Shown here in pieces: positions 1 through 6,552 of a stretch of DNA of 16,065 nt. The translations under genes and the position numbers were made by a program. Under the pieces are notes generated by a model. The model made no database searches and was not told the origin of the DNA. It saw nothing but the letters and a program-made list of their open reading frames with translations. Source of the stretch: an uncultured delta proteobacterium (GTDB taxonomy: Bacteria > Desulfobacterota > WTBG01 > CAIYCZ01); assembly GCA_903924805.1 (NCBI GenBank), contig CAIYCZ010000091.1:1-16065 (forward strand), given 5' to 3'. Every line of letters begins with the position of its first letter. Within the stretch, counting starts at the first letter, position 1.

Positions 1-232
1 ATCCCCTTGACAAAATCCCTGTACTTATTAGATGCGGGGCATAATGCTAGCACATATCACAACCACTTCCCTTGTCAAGATTTTTGCCATCAGCCTCGTT
101 CAGTCATTTTTCATTGCATTTTATATTTTGTTGCATTAGACTAGGACACAAATGCTATCAAGCTTGCTGGCTGAGAATTATACTATGCGTTTATCTGCGT
201 TCAAAATTTTTGTTTGTTTATAAACGGAGGAC
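1..232. other. Intergenic region upstream of the small membrane protein gene
   Basis: No coding region is supported here. A perfect TTGACA lies on the plus strand at 7-12 and another on the minus strand at 73-78. They belong to an 8-bp inverted repeat (CTTGACAA at 6-13, TTGTCAAG at 72-79), as expected of divergent promoters or an operator. Neither has a convincing -10: TAGATG follows the plus copy at 16 nt and TATGTG follows the minus copy at 16 nt. A TATACT at 179-184 could be a -10 for the gene at 239, but nothing resembling TTGACA lies 16-18 nt before it. Low confidence for any one promoter. Confidence 0.35.
226..230 (+). promoter_or_regulatory. Shine-Dalgarno GGAGG that selects the second ATG
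   Basis: GGAGG lies only 2 nt before the ATG at 233 but 8 nt before the in-frame ATG at 239 (ATG GGT ATG). The spacing favours 239 as the start. Confidence 0.7.
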
Positions 233-238
233 ATGGGT

Positions 239-610
239 ATGCTGAAAAATATCCGCGGTGCGGGAAAAATCGGATGCCTTATATGGATAGTGATACTTGG
301 TGCGGGAGCGTACGTTGGATTCAAGTATCTTGAGTCACGGTGGAACTATCTAAGCATGCGGGAACAGTTGTCTGAAGTAGCAAAGTTTGCTGCTGCCCTG
401 CGCCCTTTCGACGAGGACATCGTTAAAAAGGAAGTTATCAAACGCGGGACTTCCCTGGGGATCACTATTTATCCCGAGGATATCAAGGCAAAAGAAGAGG
501 AAGGTGAAATTACCATTGATGTGTACTGGGAAGTGCCGCTTGAATTCCCCGGCTACACCTACACGCAGGATTTTTCGCTAACCGTTTCATACCGGAGGGG
601 AGGATTGTAG
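239..610 (+). CDS. Small single-pass membrane protein, DUF4845-like, function unknown
   Basis: A protein of 123 residues counted from the ATG at 239 (125 from the ATG at 233). A basic N-terminus (MLKNIRGAGK) leads into one hydrophobic segment at about residues 11-28, so it is probably anchored in the inner membrane. The rest is a soluble alpha/beta domain: a helix with SMREQLSEVAK, then a pattern of short strands (GITIYPEDI, EITIDVYWEVPLEF, QDFSLTVSY). That arrangement resembles the small DUF4845-like proteins of proteobacteria, but I recognise the pattern, not a function. It is the only plus-strand gene here and converges on the polyprenyl synthase gene; the stops are 4 nt apart with no obvious terminator between them. 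It could equally be an unrelated periplasmic-domain protein. Confidence 0.75.
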   Translation: MLKNIRGAGKIGCLIWIVILGAGAYVGFKYLESRWNYLSMREQLSEVAKFAAALRPFDEDIVKKEVIKRGTSLGITIYPEDIKAKEEEGEITIDVYWEVPLEFPGYTYTQDFSLTVSYRRGGL

Positions 611-614
611 GCGT

Positions 615-1592
615 TCAGCTTTTCCGCTCCAGAGCATATTCGGCAAGTGCCAGCAGTTCTTTATCTGCCGGATTGTCAAATAGTTTCAGGGAAACTGCTG
701 CCCGCTTAATATATGATTTTGCCTTGTCAACTGCCCGGCGGCTCCCATCATACTTGTTAATAAGATCAAATATGACCGCAAGGTCTTTTTCCTCCAGTTC
801 CTTGCCCCTGCGAACAATTTCTCCCAGAATCTTTCTGTCCTGTTCCGAACTTCTTTTGAAGGCCTCTATAAACGGAAGGGTGATGCTTCCTTCCTGGATG
901 TCCTTACCAATTGCCTTGCCAAGATCATTTTCGTTTGCGGAGTAGTCCAGCACATCATCCATAATCTGAAATGCGATTCCCACATTCAGTCCATATTCTG
1001 CCAGCGCCCTCTCTTTACCGCTGTTGACGTTTGCCAGAATGGCGCCGATCCGGGATGCGGCTGCTATGAGGCTTGCGGTCTTCTTGGTGATGATCTCAAA
1101 ATATTCTTCTTCAGACAACTGCGGGTCATAGGCCCGTTCTTCCTGAATCGTTTCTGCTTCCACCATAAGGGTCGCCGCTTCTGAAAGCACTTTCAGTATC
1201 TGCATGTTGCCCAGTTCAATAGCCAGGGAAAATGCCTTGGAGAGAAGGAAGTCGCCCACCAGTATGGTGGTGTGGTCACCCCAGAGCACATTTGCCGAGG
1301 AATTCCCCCTGCGAATCCGGGCATGGTCAATGACATCATCATGCAGAAGCGTTGCCGTATGGATGTACTCAAGAATGCAGGCAAGCGGTATGTGCTGGTC
1401 TCCCCGATAATTGCAGAAACGCGCGGCAAGGATCAGCATAAGCGGACGGAAACGTTTTCCTCCGCTGCTCAGCACATAGCCACTCACATTCTGAATCAGA
1501 TCAATATGACCATTGAGAGAGGAAAACAGGCTGTGCTCAACCCGGTCAAGATCTTCGCGAACTGATTCCACTACCGTATCAATTACTGCCAC
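615..1592 (-). CDS. ispB: Long-chain trans-polyprenyl diphosphate synthase (IspB family)
   Basis: Condenses isopentenyl diphosphate units onto an allylic diphosphate to make the long prenyl tail of respiratory quinones. The 325-residue length is normal for the family. Visible motifs are GGKRFRP (44-50), the first Asp-rich motif DDVID (85-89) followed by RIRRG, and the second Asp-rich motif DDVLD (212-216) with GKDIQEGSITLPF (229-241). These bind the Mg-diphosphates. The residue five before the first Asp-rich motif is Ala (A80), a small residue typical of enzymes making long products, so octaprenyl or similar is likelier than farnesyl. GTG start, preceded by GAGAGGG. It is the last gene of the left operon, 13 nt after comF. 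Chain length and quinone type cannot be fixed from sequence. Confidence 0.92.
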   Translation of the reverse strand: MAVIDTVVESVREDLDRVEHSLFSSLNGHIDLIQNVSGYVLSSGGKRFRPLMLILAARFCNYRGDQHIPLACILEYIHTATLLHDDVIDHARIRRGNSSANVLWGDHTTILVGDFLLSKAFSLAIELGNMQILKVLSEAATLMVEAETIQEERAYDPQLSEEEYFEIITKKTASLIAAASRIGAILANVNSGKERALAEYGLNVGIAFQIMDDVLDYSANENDLGKAIGKDIQEGSITLPFIEAFKRSSEQDRKILGEIVRRGKELEEKDLAVIFDLINKYDGSRRAVDKAKSYIKRAAVSLKLFDNPADKELLALAEYALERKS

Positions 1593-1605
1593 AATACCCT
1601 CTCAT

Positions 1606-2340
1606 CTATAGTGTTCGAGCAAGCGTCAGCACATCCACAATGCCGGCTCCCTGTTTTTTCAGAACCTTTGCACATTCGTTAACCGTTGAGCCGCTGGTAT
1701 ACACATCATCAATCAGCAGCACTTCCTTATACATAACACCCGGTCCCCGGTAGGTAAAGGCCCCGCGTACGTTTTTCAGCCGCACTTTTTCCGGCAGCAT
1801 GGTCTGCGGGTCGGTCCAGCGACTCCGCTTAAGGCCTTCTGCTTCCAGTGCAATGCCCCACCGCTCACCGACCTGGCGCGCAAGGAAGAGCGACTGGTTA
1901 AAGCCTCTCTGCCGCACCCGTCGTTCGTGCAGGGGTACCGGCATTATAATATCATAGCGCTCTCTTTGCAATATCTGCCGTCCACTTTCTGCAAGGAGCG
2001 CCCCGAGCGGCTCTGCCAGGAGCGACCGGTTATCATACTTGAAACGGTGGATAGCCGTTCTGAGTGATCCGTCATAGGCTCCGACAGCCCGCGCCCGGTC
2101 AAAAAACGGCGGCCGTCCCATACACCGGCTGCACAGGTGATCAGCACCGTGCTTTGATACATACGGAATGCCGCAGCAGGGACACAGCGGTCCGCTGATA
2201 AAAGGAAAAGAGTCAAGACACGCTCTGCAGAAGTACTGTTCACCGGGGGTCGCAAGAAACGTTCTGCACAGAAGACACAGCGGCGGAAAGAAAAAATCGA
2301 TGACAGACGCAGCAAGGCTTCTGAGGGATCTGCTTAACAC
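1606..2340 (-). CDS. comF: ComF family phosphoribosyltransferase-like protein
   Basis: A 244-residue ComF/GntX-type protein. The N-terminus has a cysteine-rich zinc-binding region: C22-x2-C25, C38-x2-C41, C53/C55/C56 and C70-x2-C73. The C-terminal half is a type I phosphoribosyltransferase fold, with the conserved PVPLHERRVRQRGFNQS (134-150) and the PRPP loop VLLIDDVYTSGSTV (207-220). In competent bacteria ComF helps move transforming single-stranded DNA inward; in most other bacteria the role is uncertain. Nothing else in the window concerns competence. The GTG start gives a sensible family N-terminus (IDFFFPPLCLLC), but the upstream sequence is A-rich without a strong ribosome-binding site. 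It lies 28 nt after rsfS. Confidence 0.9.
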   Translation of the reverse strand: MLSRSLRSLAASVIDFFFPPLCLLCRTFLATPGEQYFCRACLDSFPFISGPLCPCCGIPYVSKHGADHLCSRCMGRPPFFDRARAVGAYDGSLRTAIHRFKYDNRSLLAEPLGALLAESGRQILQRERYDIIMPVPLHERRVRQRGFNQSLFLARQVGERWGIALEAEGLKRSRWTDPQTMLPEKVRLKNVRGAFTYRGPGVMYKEVLLIDDVYTSGSTVNECAKVLKKQGAGIVDVLTLARTL

Positions 2341-2368
2341 TTCTTTATTCTTATGAACCGGTAAAAAA

Positions 2369-2815
2369 TTATTTTGTTTTTAAACGCGTTTTGGGCTTGG
2401 TCTTTTGCTCTCTGGATTTCTTAGTGCGCGGGGGCGTATCGCGTGAAGGTTTCGGTGCCTTTTTTTCTGCCGCCGTATCGGGTATGATTCGAGGTGCCTC
2501 TACCCACAATCTCTCCAGATCATAGAATGCCCGTACCGGCTCATGGAAAACATGTACAACGACATCATCATAGTCAAGAAGAATCCATTTGCCTTCGCGG
2601 AATCCCTCAATCCCGAGCGGCTGGAGCCCCTTCTGCTTGCAGGTTATTTCAATGTTGGATGCGATTGCCTGGACATGCCGGTCAGCGGTTCCGCTGCAAA
2701 TAATAAAATAGCTGGTGAATGATGAATAGTCCTGAACATCAAGTATTACCAGGTCAAGTGCTTTTTTATCAAGCGCAAGATGAGCACACAGCAGAGATTT
2801 ATCTTTTGAATTCAA
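2369..2815 (-). CDS. rsfS: Ribosomal silencing factor RsfS (Iojap/YbeB) with basic tail
   Basis: RsfS binds ribosomal protein uL14 and blocks joining of the 30S and 50S subunits when nutrients are short. The conserved domain covers about residues 5-105, with SSFTSYFIICSGTADRH (31-47), EGKWILLDYDDVVVHVFHE (74-92) and FYDLERLW (97-104). It starts with TTG; the choice is supported by AAGGAG eight nt upstream. The conserved domain is followed by a 37-residue tail (112-148) with 14 Lys/Arg that is probably disordered and absent from the ~105-residue E. coli protein. Its place after nadD is the common order in bacteria. Confidence 0.93.
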   Translation of the reverse strand: MNSKDKSLLCAHLALDKKALDLVILDVQDYSSFTSYFIICSGTADRHVQAIASNIEITCKQKGLQPLGIEGFREGKWILLDYDDVVVHVFHEPVRAFYDLERLWVEAPRIIPDTAAEKKAPKPSRDTPPRTKKSREQKTKPKTRLKTK

Positions 2816-2823
2816 CAGGTCTT

Positions 2824-2829
2824 CTCCTT
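2824..2829 (-). promoter_or_regulatory. Ribosome-binding site AAGGAG for rsfS (TTG start)
   Basis: AAGGAG on the minus strand, eight nt before the TTG at 2815, with no better ATG or GTG nearby. It decides the rsfS start. Confidence 0.8.
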
Positions 2830-2867
2830 AGGTTGCGATGTATCCTCCGGTTACGGTAAAACTGCGT

Positions 2868-3539
2868 TTAGCTGTCATGATACAGGCGGTTATCGGCAAT
2901 ATAGCGCTCCACCGCTTCAGGCACAAGATATTTTATGGATTTCCCCTGCCGAGCCAGTGCACGGATTGCTGTAGAGGAGATATCAATCAGTGTTCCCCGG
3001 TGAATATAGACGCGGTATCCTGACGTGTGGACAAAGCACCGTTTATTCTCCCGGTAGGTAAACTCCTGCACAATATCAGCAGGAAGAAGCCCGCTGCGTC
3101 CGCCGTCGGGAGCGCCGGGACGGGCCATAACAATAAAATTGCAGGTGGAAAAAAATGCAGGGTAATCCTTCCAGGTGCGGATCTCCCTGAACGCGTCCAT
3201 TCCCATAATAAAAAAGAGCTCCGGGCTGTCCTCGGAAAGACCGTGAAAGTGGCGAATGGTGTCAATTGAATATGACCTGCCCGGGCGCTTCAGCTCAATG
3301 TCTGAGGCCTGAAAAGCATGATTTCCCGAGATAGCCAGCTGCACCATTGCAAAGCGGTGCCCGGCAGAGATAACGTCCGATTTTTTGTGGGGTGGTATAT
3401 GTGCCGGAATATAAATGACGTGGGAAAGATTAAATATCTCACGAATCTCTTCAGCCAGGCGGAGGTGGCCCCAGTGGACCGGGTTAAAGGTGCCGCCGAA
3501 CAGGCCGACTTTTATATTCTGTGCATTATGTTTTTTCAA
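2868..3539 (-). CDS. nadD: Nicotinate-nucleotide adenylyltransferase NadD
   Basis: Transfers AMP from ATP to nicotinate mononucleotide, giving deamido-NAD in NAD synthesis. The 223-residue length is normal. The nucleotidyltransferase signature GGTFNPVHWGHL is at 15-26, and the C-terminal ISSTAIR (187-193) is the usual second ATP-binding motif. Other family features are YIPAHIPPHK (about 43-52) and FIMGMDAF (about 110-117). The TTG at 3539 is the only reasonable start, since no ATG or GTG lies closer to the GLFGGTF strand. No clear Shine-Dalgarno precedes it; an inverted repeat occupies the upstream gap. Order proB-proA-nadD-rsfS is the standard neighbourhood. Confidence 0.94.
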   Translation of the reverse strand: MKKHNAQNIKVGLFGGTFNPVHWGHLRLAEEIREIFNLSHVIYIPAHIPPHKKSDVISAGHRFAMVQLAISGNHAFQASDIELKRPGRSYSIDTIRHFHGLSEDSPELFFIMGMDAFREIRTWKDYPAFFSTCNFIVMARPGAPDGGRSGLLPADIVQEFTYRENKRCFVHTSGYRVYIHRGTLIDISSTAIRALARQGKSIKYLVPEAVERYIADNRLYHDS

Positions 3540-3562
3540 ACCGTTTAAGCCACTATATAAAT

Positions 3563-3645
3563 AGGTTAAAAGGCGAAGAGGTTAAGAGGCAAAGAGGATT
3601 ATTAATTTTGTCTTTTCACCTTTTAACCTTTTACCCTCTTAACCT
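3563..3645. repeat. Inverted pair of 16-bp tandem repeats between proA and nadD
   Basis: On the plus strand, AGGTTAAAAGGCGAAG (3563-3578) is followed directly by AGGTTAAGAGGCAAAG (3579-3594). After a 19-nt spacer the minus strand carries AGGTTAAGAGGGTAAA (3645-3630) and AGGTTAAAAGGTGAAA (3629-3614). Four diverged 16-nt units thus form a long imperfect hairpin in the mRNA just before nadD. It has no terminator-like T run. It is probably a dispersed intergenic repeat; copies elsewhere cannot be seen from one window. Confidence 0.8.
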
Positions 3646-3648
3646 TAT

Positions 3649-4905
3649 TTATGTTCTCACCTGCCCCTCCCCATACACAATAAATTTAGTGGTGGTGAGT
3701 TCTGCAAGGCCCATGGGGCCGAAGGCGTGAATTTTTGATGTACTGATGCCTATTTCAGCGCCAAGCCCGAGCTGATTACCATCATTAAAACGGGTGGATG
3801 CGTTTACCAGCACCACCGATGAGTTAACTTCCCTGATAAATTTCCGCGAATTGTCATAATCCCTGGTTACAATCGCATCGGTGTGCATGGAGCCATAGCG
3901 GGCAATATGCTCAATTGCCTGATCAATGGTGTCAACAACCTTTACGGAGAGAATCAGGTCAAGGTATTCAGTTGACCAGTCGTCTTCTGCTGCCGCTTCA
4001 ATTCCCGCAACCATCCGGCAGGACCGCTCGCATCCCTTTATGGTAACCCCCGCTTTCTGTAAAGCAGAAAGCAGCGACCGCAGGTGCTTCTCGGCAAAAT
4101 TCTTATGCACCAGAAGCGTCTCCATGGCATTGCACACACCGGGGCGCTGGACTTTTGCATTCAGGGCGATCGTTTCTGCCATGGCGGGATCTGCCGACTC
4201 GTCAACAAACACATGACAGACTCCCTTGTAGTGGGCAATCACCGGAATCCTGGAATGTTCATATACCGTACGGATGAGCGATTCCCCTCCCCGCGGAATG
4301 ATAACATCGATATAGTCGCTCATCTGCAGCATCTGGAGCACTGCCTCGCGGTCTGCGGTCGGTATTATCTGAATGGCTGCAGGGTCAATGTGCTCACTGC
4401 GCAGCACTTCCTGCATCAGATCTGCCAGAGCGCGGTTTGAATTAAGAGCTTCGCTGCCGCCCCTGAGTATCACTGCATTGCCTGATTTCAGGCACAGCCC
4501 CGATGCATCAACCGTCACAGTGGGGCGCGATTCATAAATAATCCCGACCACCCCGATGGGTATGCGCATCCTTCCCACCTGAAGCCCGTTGGGCCGCTGC
4601 CACATATGGGTAATCTCTCCCACCGGGTCAGGAAGCCTGCTCACTTCCTCAAGGCCGGCAACCATTTCATCAATGACTTTAGTGCTGAGGGTGAGCCGGT
4701 CAATGAAAACGCGTGCGAGATTCTGCCGGAGGGCTTTCTCCACGTCTTTTTCGTTTTCTGCCTGGAGAAACGATCTTTTGTCGGCAAGTATCCGGCCGAT
4801 ACCGCGCAGCACCCGGTTCTTCTGCTCGGTGGAAAGAGCTGCCAGCGAGCGGGCAGACTCCTTTGCATTGCGGCCAATGGTTAAAATTTCCTGAGAAACT
4901 TCCAT
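3649..4905 (-). CDS. proA: Gamma-glutamyl phosphate reductase ProA
   Basis: Second step of proline synthesis: NADPH-dependent reduction of gamma-glutamyl phosphate to glutamate-5-semialdehyde. The 418-residue length is typical of this aldehyde-dehydrogenase-fold family. Visible are GVVGIIYESRP (118-128), the substrate/cofactor segment LKSGNAVILRGGSEA (139-153), the catalytic Cys258 in RPGVCNAMETLL (254-265), HTDAIVT (341-347), and GLGAEIGISTSKIHAFGPMGL (380-400). Phe395 stands where many homologues have Arg (KLHARGPMGL). ATG start; the only upstream purine run is AGAAAG four nt away, so the ribosome-binding site is weak. It follows proB after a 154-nt gap filled by an inverted repeat. Confidence 0.96.
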   Translation of the reverse strand: MEVSQEILTIGRNAKESARSLAALSTEQKNRVLRGIGRILADKRSFLQAENEKDVEKALRQNLARVFIDRLTLSTKVIDEMVAGLEEVSRLPDPVGEITHMWQRPNGLQVGRMRIPIGVVGIIYESRPTVTVDASGLCLKSGNAVILRGGSEALNSNRALADLMQEVLRSEHIDPAAIQIIPTADREAVLQMLQMSDYIDVIIPRGGESLIRTVYEHSRIPVIAHYKGVCHVFVDESADPAMAETIALNAKVQRPGVCNAMETLLVHKNFAEKHLRSLLSALQKAGVTIKGCERSCRMVAGIEAAAEDDWSTEYLDLILSVKVVDTIDQAIEHIARYGSMHTDAIVTRDYDNSRKFIREVNSSVVLVNASTRFNDGNQLGLGAEIGISTSKIHAFGPMGLAELTTTKFIVYGEGQVRT

Positions 4906-4922
4906 ATAACTTTCTGTTTAGC

Positions 4923-5043
4923 AAGCCACGAATAACACGAATAAACGCGAATTTAAATATACGGCTGCCTCTAAAAATTATTAGAGGTTACCATAAGTTT
5001 TTATTAATTATTTATTTGTGATCATTCGTGCAATTCGTGGCTT
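4923..5043. repeat. Inverted repeat with ACGAAT units between proB and proA
   Basis: AAGCCACGAATAACACGAAT (4923-4942) matches the reverse complement of 5024-5043 at 18 of 20 positions. The left arm continues with a third, diverged unit (ACGCGAAT to 4952), giving a period of about 10 nt. Inside lies a smaller perfect hairpin, CCTCTAA (4968-4974) with TTAGAGG (4981-4987). The element fills most of the 154-nt gap and would fold in the proB-proA message. I recall similar CCACGAAT-NN-CACGAAT repeats between genes of many environmental bacteria, but could not check this. Confidence 0.85.
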
Positions 5044-5059
5044 ATAATTTAGGTTTCCT

Positions 5060-6196
5060 TCAGAGCACCACCAGGTCATCACGGTTGATAACTTCCTGTG
5101 CCGGGCAGCGGCCGAGTACTCGTTTAATGTCTGCCGTTTTACACCCTTTGATCTTTATAACGTCAGAAGCCCCATACCGTGAAAGCCCGCGAGCAAACTC
5201 CACCCTGTTCCGGTCACAGCACGAGACAGCCTCTCCGGCATCAAAGTCGCCATAGACCCGTACAATTCCTGAAGGGAGAAGGCTTTTGCCCTTCTCCAGA
5301 AGCGCTTCCCGTGCACCGTCATCAACGATAATTTCTCCCTGCGGCTTGAGGGTGAAGGCAATCCAGTGCTTGCGGCTGGTAAGCTTATTCTTCTCCGGCA
5401 GGACCAGTGTCCCAATCTCTTTTCCCTGCAGGATTTTATCGAGGTTCTCCGGGGTTTTCCCGTTTGCAATAATGGTGGGAACGCCAAAATGCGCTGCTGT
5501 TTTGGCAGCAGCAATCTTGGTAGCCATTCCCCCCCTGCTGATGTTGCTTTTGGTTCCGCCGGCCAGCTCTTCAATGCCGGCAGTGACATTTTCTACCATT
5601 GGGATGAGCTGTGCGCCTGTGCAGGTCTTCGGATCACGGTCATAGAGCCCGTCAATGTCGGTCATGATGATGAGCAGGTCTGCCTGAACCAGATTGGTAA
5701 CCAGGGCTGACAGGTGGTCATTGTCCCCAAACCGTATTTCGTCAACAACGGTGGAGTCATTTTCATTAATGATGGGAATGACGCCAAAGTCAAGCAGGCT
5801 GTTCAGAGCATGGCGTGCATTCAGAAACCGCCTGCGGTCATTGAGATCGCTGTGGGTCAAAAGCACCTGGGCAACCGTGCATCCCAGGTACCCGAACAGC
5901 CGCTGGTACAGCGCCATCAGGCTGATCTGGCCGATTGCTGCAGCAGCCTGTTCCAGGGGGATGAGCCGGGGCCGCTCTGCGAAACCGAGCTTTCCCATAC
6001 CGGCAGCAATAGCGCCGGAAGACACCAGGATAAAATCACCTTTTTTCTTTTTTGCCTTTGCAATGGTCCGGGAAATATCGGTAAATACATTCCTGTCGAG
6101 CTTCCACGCAGGGGTTGTCAGCACATTGCTTCCGAGCTTAACCACCGTGCGGGTAACTTTTTTAAGAATGCTCTCTCTTATGGTTTCAGTTGACAA
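5060..6196 (-). CDS. proB: Glutamate 5-kinase ProB with C-terminal PUA domain
   Basis: First step of proline synthesis: ATP-dependent phosphorylation of glutamate, normally feedback-inhibited by proline. The amino acid kinase domain covers about residues 12-255, with KLGSNVL (20-26), SSGAIAAGM (59-67), INENDST (143-149), TDIDGLYDRDP (179-189) and GGMATKIAAAK (222-232). A PUA domain follows (about 280-370), giving the full 378-residue form. The TTG start is supported by AGGA eight nt upstream; an ATG in the same stretch is out of frame. It lies only 30 nt after rpmA, where obgE is usually found in between. Confidence 0.95.
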   Translation of the reverse strand: MSTETIRESILKKVTRTVVKLGSNVLTTPAWKLDRNVFTDISRTIAKAKKKKGDFILVSSGAIAAGMGKLGFAERPRLIPLEQAAAAIGQISLMALYQRLFGYLGCTVAQVLLTHSDLNDRRRFLNARHALNSLLDFGVIPIINENDSTVVDEIRFGDNDHLSALVTNLVQADLLIIMTDIDGLYDRDPKTCTGAQLIPMVENVTAGIEELAGGTKSNISRGGMATKIAAAKTAAHFGVPTIIANGKTPENLDKILQGKEIGTLVLPEKNKLTSRKHWIAFTLKPQGEIIVDDGAREALLEKGKSLLPSGIVRVYGDFDAGEAVSCCDRNRVEFARGLSRYGASDVIKIKGCKTADIKRVLGRCPAQEVINRDDLVVL

Positions 6197-6226
6197 GGCT
6201 GCATTCCTGCAGAAAGAAGCGTTGTA

Positions 6227-6493
6227 TTAAGCAGCGGTTTCTGCGGCTATTATGCTTACCCGTTTTCTGCCTTTGCCGAAATCGGCAAATTTCACAACAC
6301 CATTAATCTTGGCAAACAGGGTAAAATCCCTGCCCATGCCAACATTAACCCCCGGGTGAATTCTGGTGCCGACCTGGCGTACCAGAATATTGCCTGCTTT
6401 TACCAACTCGCCGCCGTAGCGCTTGGTGCCAAACCGCTGACCGCCACTGTCCCGTCCGTTTCTGGAGCTGCCTCCAGCTTTCTTATGAGCCAT
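6227..6493 (-). CDS. rpmA: Large ribosomal subunit protein bL27
   Basis: bL27 reaches with its N-terminus towards the peptidyl-transferase centre of the 50S subunit. The 88-residue protein begins MAHKKAGGSSRNGRDS with no cleavable Firmicutes-type leader, and contains the usual RFGTKRYGGELVKAGNILVRQ and GMGRDFTLFAKINGVV. AAAGGAGG nine nt before the ATG is the strongest ribosome-binding site in the left operon, as expected of a highly expressed gene. Its usual partner rplU is not upstream; hflC is. Its usual follower obgE is also missing. Confidence 0.98.
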   Translation of the reverse strand: MAHKKAGGSSRNGRDSGGQRFGTKRYGGELVKAGNILVRQVGTRIHPGVNVGMGRDFTLFAKINGVVKFADFGKGRKRVSIIAAETAA

Positions 6494-6520
6494 ACCTATA
6501 TACCTCCTTTAACTTCTTTA

Positions 6521-6552
6521 TTTGAAATTTGGATTTTGAAATTTGAAATTTT
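6521..6552. repeat. TTTGAAATTT short repeats between hflC and rpmA
   Basis: TTTGAAATTT occurs at 6521-6530 and 6535-6544, and TTTGAAATT overlaps the second copy at 6542-6550, running into the hflC stop codon. The units are near-palindromic. The rpmA ribosome-binding site follows within a few nt. It may be a decayed dispersed repeat or simply low-complexity A/T sequence. Confidence 0.5.

Noticed and set aside
3563..3645. CRISPR array made of the 16-bp units
   Set aside because: Units are directly adjacent or inverted with no regular unique spacers, and no cas genes are present.
3540..3648. Rho-independent terminator between proA and nadD
   Set aside because: The stem is long but imperfect and not GC-rich, and no T run follows it on the minus strand.
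5694..6230. Open reading frame of 178 codons on the plus strand, antisense to proB
   Set aside because: Shadow of the conserved kinase domain; Ser/Arg-rich and without family features.
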